Assembly (NCBI RefSeq): GCF_024168045.1
Contig: NZ_CP100126.1
Coordinates: forward strand, 1-12,500
DNA length: 12,500 nt
From: Dorea longicatena
Lineage (GTDB): Bacteria; Bacillota; Clostridia; Lachnospirales; Lachnospiraceae
Reading direction: 5' to 3'
Shown: piece after piece, positions 1 through 9,454 of the stretch
Position numbering within the stretch: position 1 is the stretch's first letter
How the letters are laid out: every line of letters starts with the position of its first letter
Position numbers and translations under genes: made by a program
Notes under the pieces: generated by a model
What the model was told of the DNA's origin: nothing
What the model saw: only the letters and a program-made list of their open reading frames with translations
Database searches by the model: none

Positions 1-1389
1 ATGATGAATACAGTAAAGGAAAAATGGCCTGAAATTATCGAACATCTCAGGGTAGAACACGAGTTATCCAATGTATCATTCAATACATGGATACAACCGT
101 TGAAGGTCTACGATGTTGTAGACAATACCGTATTTATATTGGTAAATATGAATGCGAGTGTAGAATATATAGAGAAAAAATATCAGCTTCCATTAAAGGT
201 ATGCATTGCGGAGACTACCGGAACTGAATATGACGTTGTCTTCATTTCGGAAGATGATGACAGACTGAATGAGATCCAGAATATGGCCATTGAAGCGAAT
301 CAGAAGAAAAAAAGCAAAAGTGCTGCGGAGAAAGCCGGGCTGAATCCGAAGTATACATTTGATACCTTCGTTGTCGGCGGGAATAATAATTTCGCCCACG
401 CAGCTTCCCTTGCTGTTGCCGAATCTCCGGGAGAAGTATACAATCCTCTCTTCTTATATGGAGGTGTTGGACTTGGAAAGACCCATTTGATGCACTCGAT
501 CGCGCATTTTATTCTGGACAAGAATCCAAAGAAAAAAGTACTCTATGTAACCAGTGAGACATTTACAAATGAGCTGATCGAAGCTCTGAAGAACGGTAAA
601 ACCGCCGGAAACGAGTCCGCAATGTCGAAATTCCGCGATAAATACCGTAATAATGATGTACTTTTGATTGATGATATCCAGTTCATTATAGGAAAAGAAA
701 GTACACAGGAAGAGTTCTTCCATACATTTAACCATCTGCATACTTCCGGAAAGCAGATCATCATATCGTCTGATAAGCCGCCGAAAGATATTGAGACTTT
801 GGAGGCCAGACTTCGTACGCGCTTTGAGTGGGGTCTGATCGCTGATATTTCATCACCTAACTATGAAACCCGTATGGCGATTCTTCAGAAGAAGATCGAA
901 CTGGATCATTTGGAAAAATATAACATTCCGAATGATGTACTCGAGTATATCGCAACGAACGTTAAGACAAATATCCGAGAACTTGAAGGCTCTCTTAATA
1001 AGCTGATCGCACTTTATAAGCTGAACAATAACGAATCCATCGATATTGCGCTCGCAGCAGAAGCATTAAAAGACATCATTTCTTCGGATAATAAGAGAGA
1101 AGTTACACCGGAACTGATCCTGGATATCGTTTCCGATCATTTTGGTGTGTCTATTGCCGACCTCAAAGGCGGCAAACGTAACGCCGAGATCGTCTTTCCG
1201 CGCCAGATTGCCATGTATCTGATCCGTAATATGACAGAAACTTCATTAAAAGCAGTCGGTGTCATCCTTGGGGGAAAAGATCATTCTACCATCAAACATG
1301 GAATCGAAAAAATCGAGAACGAATTACAGGCGGACGAGACTCTTTCTAACACTATTAATATCATAAAGAAGAAGATCAACCCGGCTTAG
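1..1389 (+). CDS. dnaA: Chromosomal replication initiator protein DnaA
   Basis: DnaA is the AAA+ ATPase that binds DnaA boxes at oriC, melts the origin and loads the replicative helicase. The 462-residue product has the usual family length and domain order. Domain I is at about 1-75, and a short lysine-rich linker at about 85-115. The AAA+ core has Walker A GGVGLGKTH (154-162), Walker B LLIDDIQF (221-228), sensor 1 IISSDKPP (254-261), an arginine-finger region LRTRF (271-275) and sensor 2 NIRELEG (324-330). The C-terminal DNA-binding domain carries the signature GGKDHSTIKH (424-433). The window opens exactly at tandem ATG codons, so the ribosome binding site is not visible and either Met could be used. 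The downstream gap holds DnaA boxes and then dnaN, the classical arrangement. Autoregulation by DnaA is common in the family, but the promoter lies outside the window. Confidence 0.98.
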   Translation: MMNTVKEKWPEIIEHLRVEHELSNVSFNTWIQPLKVYDVVDNTVFILVNMNASVEYIEKKYQLPLKVCIAETTGTEYDVVFISEDDDRLNEIQNMAIEANQKKKSKSAAEKAGLNPKYTFDTFVVGGNNNFAHAASLAVAESPGEVYNPLFLYGGVGLGKTHLMHSIAHFILDKNPKKKVLYVTSETFTNELIEALKNGKTAGNESAMSKFRDKYRNNDVLLIDDIQFIIGKESTQEEFFHTFNHLHTSGKQIIISSDKPPKDIETLEARLRTRFEWGLIADISSPNYETRMAILQKKIELDHLEKYNIPNDVLEYIATNVKTNIRELEGSLNKLIALYKLNNNESIDIALAAEALKDIISSDNKREVTPELILDIVSDHFGVSIADLKGGKRNAEIVFPRQIAMYLIRNMTETSLKAVGVILGGKDHSTIKHGIEKIENELQADETLSNTINIIKKKINPA

Positions 1390-1410
1390 CCTTATTTTGC
1401 TGTTTTCAGC

Positions 1411-1453
1411 TGTGAATAACTATGTGGAAAATCTAATTATCATATGTGGATAA
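1411..1453 (-). promoter_or_regulatory. Left DnaA-box cluster (three boxes, TGTGGATAA orientation)
   Basis: The boxes are TGTGAATAA (1411-1419), TGTGGAAAA (1423-1431) and the perfect TGTGGATAA (1445-1453). All read in the same orientation. The first and third sit inside a longer direct repeat, TGTG(A/G)ATAACTATG, at 1411-1424 and 1445-1458, offset by 34 bp. They lie just after the dnaA stop codon. Confidence 0.8.
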
Positions 1454-1609
1454 CTATGGGATAGCCTTGGGAAAACCACAGGATTTCTGCAACTGTCTTT
1501 AGAAACGAAAAAGTTTTCAACAACAGTTCCACACATAATCCAGTCAGATTCCACAGAGTTTTCAAAGCCGATTTTCCTTGCAAACAGTGGGCTGGAGGCA
1601 CTTTTCCTC

Positions 1610-1692
1610 TTTTCCACATCCCCTAAGACGGCTGAGGCGGAAACTATTTTATTTATTTATCCATTACACACGTGCGAAAGGAGTTATACACA
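1610..1692 (+). promoter_or_regulatory. Right DnaA-box cluster (opposite orientation, reaching the dnaN start)
   Basis: The boxes are TTTTCCACA (1610-1618, one mismatch), TTATCCATT (1657-1665, two mismatches) and TTATACACA (1684-1692, one mismatch). They face the left cluster. The last one fills the spacer between the dnaN Shine-Dalgarno (1677-1683) and its ATG at 1694. The outer two are reasonable boxes; the middle one is weak and could be chance in AT-rich DNA. Confidence 0.6.
1641..1668. other. AT-rich stretch, candidate DNA unwinding element
   Basis: 24 of these 28 bases are A or T, in a TTTATTTATT-type run, and the stretch lies between right-cluster DnaA boxes. In Firmicute origins the unwinding element lies on the dnaN side of the boxes, which fits this position. 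The assignment rests on composition and position only. Confidence 0.45.
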
Positions 1693-1693
1693 C

Positions 1694-2803
1694 ATGAAAA
1701 TTACCTGCAGTAAATCTAATCTGGTCAAAGGTGTCAGTATTGTTTCCAAAGCAGTTCCTTCTAAAACAACAATGCCAATCCTTGAATGTATCTTAATCGA
1801 TGCAACAACAGATATTATCAAATTAACAGCTAATGATATGGAACTTGGTATCATGACAGAAATCTCCGGAGACATCATCGATCGTGGTATGATCGCAATC
1901 GATGCGAAAATTTTTTCAGAAATCGTTCGAAAACTTCCGGATAATGAAGTAACGATCGAAACGTTAGATAATCTTCAGACCGTGATCACCTGTGAAAAAG
2001 CAAAGTTTGATATTGCCGGCAAACCTGGTGATGAATTTGCCTACTTACCGATTATCGAAAAAGAAGATTCTATCGAAATCTCTCAATTCACATTGAAAGA
2101 AGTCATTCGTCAGACTATTTTCTCAATCTCTGACAGCGAGAGCAACAAGCTTATGACCGGTGAATTGTTTGATATCAGTGACAATATTCTGAAAGTTGTT
2201 TCGCTTGACGGACACAGAATTTCCATCCGTAAGGTTCCGCTGAAGAAAAGTGTTGCGGACAGAAAACTGGTTGTACCGGGAAAAACCCTGATTGAGATCA
2301 GTAAGATCCTTTCGGGAGAAGCTGAGAATGTGGTATCGATTTCATATACAAAGAACCATATCGTGTTCGAATTTGATAATACCATCGTGGTATCCCGCCT
2401 GATCGAAGGTGAATACTTCAGAATCGATCAGATGTTATCCAGTGATTACGAGACAAAAGTAAGAATTAACAAAAAAGAACTGCTCAGCTGTATCGACCGT
2501 GCAACACTTTTGGTAAAAGAAGGCGATAAAAAACCGATCATCATCAACATCGGCGATGAACTGATGGAATTAAAAATCAAATCCCAGATCGGATCCATGA
2601 ATGAAGAGATCATGATCACGAAAGAAGGAAAAGATCTGCTGATCGGATTCAATCCGAAATTCCTGATCGATGCACTCCGTGTTATCGATGATGAGGAAGT
2701 GACGATCTATCTGATGAATGCAAAAGCACCTTGCTTTATCAAGGATGATGCGGAAAGTTATGTCTACCTGATCCTTCCGGTCAACTTTAACTCCGCAGCA
2801 TAG
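1694..2803 (+). CDS. dnaN: DNA polymerase III subunit beta (sliding clamp)
   Basis: The product is the ring-forming clamp that tethers the replicative polymerase to DNA and serves as a docking site for polymerases and repair proteins. At 369 residues it matches the family length and the three-domain fold (about 1-120, 125-245 and 250-365). Recognisable family stretches include a start like MKITCSKSNLVKGVSIVSKA, the LFDISDNILKVVSLDGHRI region and the C-terminal YLILPV strand. That strand is followed by a short NFNSAA tail. The ATG at 1694 is preceded by AAAGGAG (1677-1683) at 10 nt. The spacer also contains a DnaA-box-like 9-mer. No terminator is visible after the stop; a new promoter appears about 70 bp downstream. 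Confidence 0.97.
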   Translation: MKITCSKSNLVKGVSIVSKAVPSKTTMPILECILIDATTDIIKLTANDMELGIMTEISGDIIDRGMIAIDAKIFSEIVRKLPDNEVTIETLDNLQTVITCEKAKFDIAGKPGDEFAYLPIIEKEDSIEISQFTLKEVIRQTIFSISDSESNKLMTGELFDISDNILKVVSLDGHRISIRKVPLKKSVADRKLVVPGKTLIEISKILSGEAENVVSISYTKNHIVFEFDNTIVVSRLIEGEYFRIDQMLSSDYETKVRINKKELLSCIDRATLLVKEGDKKPIIINIGDELMELKIKSQIGSMNEEIMITKEGKDLLIGFNPKFLIDALRVIDDEEVTIYLMNAKAPCFIKDDAESYVYLILPVNFNSAA

Positions 2804-2875
2804 GACTGTCCAGGAAGACCTGAAGAGAGCCTTTTCGGGTACGAAATAAAAAAACAAGATAAAATGCAGGAATGC

Positions 2876-2904
2876 TTGCAAAAGTATATAGCGATGAGTA
2901 TAAT
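2876..2904 (+). promoter_or_regulatory. Sigma-A-type promoter for the S4-recF-gyrBA unit
   Basis: A -35 TTGCAA (2876-2881, four of six consensus bases) is followed after exactly 17 bp by a perfect -10 TATAAT (2899-2904). Transcription would begin near 2911, about 70 nt before the S4 gene ATG. This also argues against extending the S4 gene upstream into the same reading frame, since the promoter would then lie inside it. Confidence 0.7.
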
Positions 2905-2928
2905 AAAACAACGGCTAAAAGAAGAAAA

Positions 2929-2958
2929 ATATGCATAAAAATACAAAGAAATGCATAT
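2929..2958 (+). promoter_or_regulatory. Leader inverted repeat before the S4 gene
   Basis: ATATGCAT (2929-2936) and its exact complement ATGCATAT (2951-2958) form an 8-bp stem with a 14-nt A-rich loop in the predicted leader RNA. It ends two bases before the purine-rich ribosome binding site at 2961-2968. The stem is AT-rich and weak. It could be a minor translational control element or simply chance. Confidence 0.35.
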
Positions 2959-2979
2959 CCGGGAGAGGATACAAGACGT

Positions 2980-3178
2980 ATGGAGACAATTATATTACGA
3001 GGTGAATATATCAAGCTTGGACAGGCTTTAAAAGCTGCGGGAATGGTGGAATCCGGAGTAGAAGCAAAAGAAGTGATACAGGAAGGTCTGGTCATGGTAA
3101 ATGGCGAGACAGATACACGCCGCGGACGTAAGTTATATGGCGGCGATATCGTATTATTTGACGGAGAAGAGATCAGAA

Positions 3179-3189
<11 letters not shown>
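2980..3189 (+). CDS. yaaA: S4-domain RNA-binding protein, YaaA family
   Basis: This is a 69-residue protein made almost entirely of one S4 RNA-binding domain. The core runs from IKLGQALKAAG (11-21) through GLVMVNGE (36-43) to the RRGRKLYGGD turn (48-57). It matches the small YaaA-type protein found between dnaN and recF in Bacillus and Clostridia, where a ribosome- or rRNA-associated role has been proposed. The exact function here is unproven. I chose the ATG at 2980 because GGGAGAGG lies at 2961-2968, the family begins at this point, and a longer upstream reading frame would run through the promoter. Its last codons overlap the recF start, which implies translational coupling. Confidence 0.9.
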
Positions 3190-6213
<3,024 letters not shown>

Positions 6214-6230
6214 TAACAGCGTGTAGAAGA

Positions 6231-6270
6231 AAGGAGGAACAGAGATACTTACATCTCTGAGAGATTGATG
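6231..6270 (+). promoter_or_regulatory. gyrA ribosome binding site with a hairpin in the spacer
   Basis: The only strong Shine-Dalgarno before gyrA, AAGGAGG (6231-6237), is 30 nt from the ATG at 6268, far beyond the usual 5-10 nt. The spacer contains a perfect 7-bp inverted repeat: CAGAGAT (6240-6246) pairs with ATCTCTG (6253-6259) around a 6-nt loop. Folding removes 20 nt and leaves an effective spacing of 10 nt to the ATG, or 7 nt to the adjacent TTG at 6265. The frame contains no other start codon between the in-frame stop at 6214 and the TTG at 6265. Confidence 0.65.
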
Positions 6271-8781
6271 GAAGACAATATATTTGACAAAGTCCACGAA
6301 GTGGATCTGAAACAGACAATGGAAACCTCTTATATCGACTACGCGATGAGTGTTATTGCGTCCCGTGCACTGCCGGATGTAAGAGATGGTTTGAAACCGG
6401 TACAGAGAAGAATTCTGTACTCTATGATCGAACTGAATAACGGTCCCGACAAGCCGCACAGAAAGTGTGCACGTATCGTCGGTGATACGATGGGTAAATA
6501 TCACCCGCACGGTGACAGTTCGATCTATGGCGCATTGGTTAATATGGCACAGGAATGGTCTACCAGATATCCGCTGGTAGACGGACATGGTAACTTTGGT
6601 TCTGTGGACGGTGACGGTGCTGCCGCCATGCGATACACAGAGGCAAGACTGAGTAAGATTTCCATGGAATTAACGGCGGATATTAATAAAAATACCGTTG
6701 ATTTTATTCCTAACTTTGACGAGACGGAGAAAGAACCTACCGTTCTGCCGGCAAGATTCCCGAACCTTCTGGTTAACGGTACTTCCGGTATCGCTGTAGG
6801 TATGGCGACCAATATCCCGCCGCACAACCTGCGTGAAGTGATCAATGCGGTTGTACAGATCATCGATGACCAGATCGAGGATAAAGAAGAGACAACGATC
6901 GAAGAGATCTTAAAGATCATCAAAGGACCGGACTTCCCGACCGGAGGTATGATCCTTGGAACCAGAGGAATTGAAGAGGCATACAGAACCGGACGCGGCA
7001 AGATCCGTGTGCGTGCGGTGACAGATATCGAGGCGATGCCGAACGGCAAGAGCCGCATCATCGTAAGTGAGCTTCCTTACATGGTGAATAAAGCAAGACT
7101 GATCGAGAAGATCGCAGAACTGGTACGTGATAAGAAGATCGACGGCATCACAGACTTAAGTGACCAGTCAAGCCGTGAAGGAATGCGCGTAGTCATTGAA
7201 CTCAGGAGAGATGCCAATGCAAATGTTATCCTGAACCAGTTATACAAACATACACAGCTTCAGGACACATTCGGTGTGATCATGCTGGCACTGGTCGGCA
7301 ACGAGCCGAAGGTCATGAACCTGATGGAGATGCTCAACTACTATCTGAGACATCAGGAAGAAGTTGTGACACGCCGTACACAGTATGAGTTAAATAAAGC
7401 CGAAGAACGTGCGCATATCTTACAGGGATTACTGATCGCATTAGATAACATCGATGAAGTGATCAAGATCATCAGAGGTTCACAGACTGTCCAGATCGCA
7501 AAATCAGAATTGATGGAGCGTTTCGGACTGACAGATGTACAGGCGCAGGCAATCGTAGACATGAGACTGCGTGCCCTGACAGGTCTGGAAAGAGAAAAAC
7601 TCGAAGCAGAATATAAAGCACTGATGGAGCAGATCGAACATTTACGTGCGATCCTCGCAGACAGAAAGTTATTACTTGGCGTGATCAAAGAAGAGATCCT
7701 TGTGATCCGTGATAAATACGGAGATGAGAGAAGAACATCCATCGGATTCGATGAGTTCGATATCTCCATGGAAGACCTGATCCCAAGGGAAGATGTTGTC
7801 ATCACGATGACAAAGCTTGGATATATCAAGAGAATGTCTCACGATACATTCAAAGCCCAGAACCGTGGAGGCAAGGGAATCAAAGGTATGCAGAAGCTGG
7901 ACGAGGATTATGTAGAAGAACTCTTCATGACCAATACACATCACTACCTGATGTTCTTTACGAACACCGGACGTGTATACCGCATGAAAGCATACGAGAT
8001 CCCGGAAGCAAGCAGAACATCCAGAGGAACTGCAATCGTGAATCTGTTACAGTTAATGCCGGGCGAGAAGATCAGTGCGGTCATTCCAATCGAGAAATAT
8101 AACGATGACGAATATCTGCTGATGGCTACCAAGAAAGGTCTCATCAAGAAGACCCCGATCAAAGAATATGCAAATGTCAGAAAGACAGGACTTGCAGCAA
8201 TCACACTCCGTGAGGAAGATGAGCTGATCGAGGTAAAATATACAGACAGCGATCATGATGTATTCATGATTACAAAGTATGGACAGTGTATCCGCTTCAA
8301 TGAAAGTGATGTACGTCCGACAGGAAGAACATCCATGGGTGTCCGTGGTATGAACCTGGTAGACAGTGATGAAGTGATCGGAATGCAGATCGATTCACAG
8401 GGAACAGACCTGCTGATCGTGTCAGAATATGGAATGGGCAAACGTACTTCCATCGATGAATTCACAGCCCAGAACCGCGGCGGTAAAGGTGTGAAGTGCT
8501 ACAAGATCACAGAGAAGACCGGTAACGTTGTAGGTGTGAAAGCAGTAGATGAGGACAATGAGATCATGATCATCAACACGGAGGGAATCATCATCCGTAT
8601 GAAGTGTGACGGAATCTCAGAACTCGGAAGAGTGACATCCGGAGTGAAGCTTATCAACCTGCCGGAAGGCGATAAAGTAGCTTGTATCGCAAAAGTACGT
8701 AGAGGCGATGAATCCGAAGATGATCTGGTAGAGCCGGAAGAAAGTACAGAAGATGCAGAGAACGTAGAGACAGAAGAATAA
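6268..8781 (+). CDS. gyrA: DNA gyrase subunit A
   Basis: GyrA is the breakage-reunion subunit of gyrase. The product is 837 residues from ATG 6268; the preceding TTG would add one residue. The winged-helix core contains the quinolone region [15 protein letters not shown] (76-90) and catalytic Tyr123 in [10 protein letters not shown]. Ser84 aligns with E. coli Ser83, and Gly88 sits where E. coli has Asp87. A coiled coil spans about 360-490. The C-terminal pinwheel starts with the GyrA box QNRGGKG (531-537). A second identical heptamer is at 735-741, and other blade turns are near 586 and 788. The protein ends in an acidic tail of roughly 27 residues. It pairs with GyrB 54 bp upstream, and a strong terminator follows. 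The spacing of its ribosome binding site is unusual. Confidence 0.98.
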   Translation: MEDNIFDKVHEVDLKQTMETSYIDYAMSVIASRALPDVRDGLKPVQRRILYSMIELNNGPDKPHRKCARIVGDTMGKYHPHGDSSIYGALVNMAQEWSTRYPLVDGHGNFGSVDGDGAAAMRYTEARLSKISMELTADINKNTVDFIPNFDETEKEPTVLPARFPNLLVNGTSGIAVGMATNIPPHNLREVINAVVQIIDDQIEDKEETTIEEILKIIKGPDFPTGGMILGTRGIEEAYRTGRGKIRVRAVTDIEAMPNGKSRIIVSELPYMVNKARLIEKIAELVRDKKIDGITDLSDQSSREGMRVVIELRRDANANVILNQLYKHTQLQDTFGVIMLALVGNEPKVMNLMEMLNYYLRHQEEVVTRRTQYELNKAEERAHILQGLLIALDNIDEVIKIIRGSQTVQIAKSELMERFGLTDVQAQAIVDMRLRALTGLEREKLEAEYKALMEQIEHLRAILADRKLLLGVIKEEILVIRDKYGDERRTSIGFDEFDISMEDLIPREDVVITMTKLGYIKRMSHDTFKAQNRGGKGIKGMQKLDEDYVEELFMTNTHHYLMFFTNTGRVYRMKAYEIPEASRTSRGTAIVNLLQLMPGEKISAVIPIEKYNDDEYLLMATKKGLIKKTPIKEYANVRKTGLAAITLREEDELIEVKYTDSDHDVFMITKYGQCIRFNESDVRPTGRTSMGVRGMNLVDSDEVIGMQIDSQGTDLLIVSEYGMGKRTSIDEFTAQNRGGKGVKCYKITEKTGNVVGVKAVDEDNEIMIINTEGIIIRMKCDGISELGRVTSGVKLINLPEGDKVACIAKVRRGDESEDDLVEPEESTEDAENVETEE

Positions 8782-8787
8782 AGATAT

Positions 8788-8828
8788 AAAACGAGGCGGA
8801 AGATTAAAAAATTTCCGCCTCGTTTTTT
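8788..8828 (+). terminator. Intrinsic terminator after gyrA, probably bidirectional
   Basis: A perfect 14-bp stem pairs 8788-8801 (AAAACGAGGCGGAA) with 8813-8826, around an 11-nt loop, and runs into a TTTTTT tract (8823-8828). It starts seven bases after the gyrA stop codon. On the other strand the same hairpin lies 14 bp beyond the stop of the converging gene and ends in CGTTTTATAT. It can therefore serve both genes, more weakly on the minus strand. Confidence 0.92.
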
Positions 8829-8840
8829 GAAAAAATATTT

Positions 8841-9302
8841 TTATTTTTCCGCCTCATCTGCAGCAAGTTCACGAAGAATGATCTCCGCAGTCTTCTTCAC
8901 AGTAGCAGCTACAAAGTCTGTACACTGTGCTTTACGTTCCGGAGAATTCTTCTCTTTGCCTTTTGTCAGAACACGGCAGCATGTTGCACCACAGTATTCC
9001 TTGAAGAAATCGTGGATTTCGTTCGAAAGCTTGAAACAGCGGTTAATCTTAGGATCACCAGGTGTCTTACGTCCGAAGAAATATCCGATACACATCGTTG
9101 CTCCGGCGAGTGCACCACAGATACATCCGCCTCCGCCAAGCCCCCATGGGAATCCGGAACTCATAGCAATCGCATCATCCGACATGTCCAGTTCAAAATT
9201 CTCCTTGATTGCATAAATGACAGATTCTGAACAGGCAAAACCCTGATTAAAGATGTCTACGGCATCCTTTTGAAGTTTCTCTAAATCTACATTTGTTGTC
9301 AT
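8841..9302 (-). CDS. C_GCAxxG_C_C family putative redox protein
   Basis: This is a 153-residue cysteine-rich protein with nine Cys (24, 60, 62, 71, 89, 104, 108, 109, 127). It carries the family features GFACSES (21-27), a glycine-rich run ending in CGALAG (62-67), and a YCGATCC cluster (103-109). The family is described as putative redox-active, with conserved cysteines and a CGAxxG motif; some members are selenoproteins. Its substrate is unknown. No in-frame TGA is seen here, so this copy uses cysteine throughout. The segment around 62-77 is moderately hydrophobic, but no clear signal peptide is present. The ATG at 9302 is chosen over a longer frame because AGGAGGG (9315-9309) lies six nt upstream. 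The gene is a single-gene unit converging on gyrA. Confidence 0.9.
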   Translation of the reverse strand: MTTNVDLEKLQKDAVDIFNQGFACSESVIYAIKENFELDMSDDAIAMSSGFPWGLGGGGCICGALAGATMCIGYFFGRKTPGDPKINRCFKLSNEIHDFFKEYCGATCCRVLTKGKEKNSPERKAQCTDFVAATVKKTAEIILRELAADEAEK

Positions 9303-9333
9303 TATAATCCCTCCTGAAAAATGTGTTAAATCC

Positions 9334-9362
9334 ATTATACCACGGCGAAAAAAACTTGTATA
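9334..9362 (-). promoter_or_regulatory. Promoter of the C_GCAxxG_C_C gene
   Basis: On the minus strand, a -35-like TATACA (9362-9357, four of six consensus bases) lies 17 bp before a perfect TATAAT (9339-9334). Its predicted start is about 25 nt upstream of the ATG at 9302 and includes the AGGAGGG ribosome binding site. Confidence 0.6.
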
Positions 9363-9384
9363 TCATCTTGGAACAGGGTAAAAT
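9356..9384 (+). promoter_or_regulatory. Candidate divergent promoter of the fumarase operon
   Basis: TTGTAT (9356-9361) lies 17 bp before TAAAAT (9379-9384). The -35 match is weak (TTG only) and the -10 has five of six bases. The -35 hexamer overlaps that of the minus-strand promoter almost base for base. The predicted transcription start is near 9391, the first base of a long hairpin. Confidence 0.45.
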
Positions 9385-9390
9385 AAAAAA

Positions 9391-9448
9391 GGACAGGTTT
9401 TTTTGAGCAGGAACAGAAGGTTCCCAAAAATCCCATGTCCCCAGGAGG
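9391..9448 (+). promoter_or_regulatory. Fumarase leader hairpin and ribosome binding site
   Basis: The leader RNA can fold into three stacked helices. GGACAGG (9391-9397) pairs with 9433-9440 with one bulged A. TTTTTG (9400-9405) pairs with CAAAAA (9425-9430). GGAAC (9410-9414) pairs with GTTCC (9420-9424) around an AGAAG loop. This totals 18 base pairs. The Shine-Dalgarno AGGAGG (9443-9448) lies two bases after the stem and six before the ATG, and stays unpaired. The structure lacks a U-tract after the stem, so it is not a terminator. An mRNA-stabilising 5' stem or a protein target is possible. Confidence 0.5.
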
Positions 9449-9454
9449 ATATAG

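Larger units (their letters stand above)
1390..1693. other. oriC: Replication origin region oriC (dnaA-dnaN intergenic)
   Basis: This 304-bp non-coding gap between dnaA and dnaN holds several DnaA boxes (consensus TTATCCACA). One is a perfect match, on the reverse strand at 1445-1453. One-mismatch copies lie at 1411-1419, 1423-1431 (both reverse), 1610-1618 and 1684-1692 (both forward). Looser TTCCACA cores occur at 1525-1533 and 1547-1555, and a partial TTATCCATT at 1657-1665. An AT-rich stretch at 1641-1668 could be the unwinding element. In Bacillus and relatives the essential origin includes this gap, and sometimes also boxes upstream of dnaA, which are outside the window. No open reading frame, terminator or promoter could be assigned here with confidence. 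Confidence 0.85.

Noticed and set aside
1491..1528. Imperfect stem-loop in oriC (AACTGT 1491-1496 with ACAGTT 1523-1528)
   Set aside because: The arms are only 6 bp with a 26-base loop, no stronger than chance in this composition.
2811..2822. CAGG-AAGA-CCTG hairpin after dnaN as a terminator
   Set aside because: It has a four-base stem and no T-tract, so it is too weak to terminate.
2872..2979. Upstream in-frame extension of the S4 gene to an ATG at 2872
   Set aside because: The extension contains a good promoter, does not resemble the family, and the ATG at 2980 has a plausible ribosome binding site.
3101..3178. Upstream in-frame extension of recF to an ATG at 3101
   Set aside because: It lies wholly inside the S4 gene in another frame, and the residues do not match RecF. 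The TTG at 3179 gives the expected N-terminus and length.
8827..9230. Plus-strand open frames opposite the C_GCAxxG_C_C gene
   Set aside because: They are antisense to a well-supported gene, lack ribosome binding sites and resemble no family I know.
9391..9440. Leader hairpin as a riboswitch or attenuator
   Set aside because: It has no known riboswitch core, no U-tract after the stem, and no competing antiterminator that I can see.
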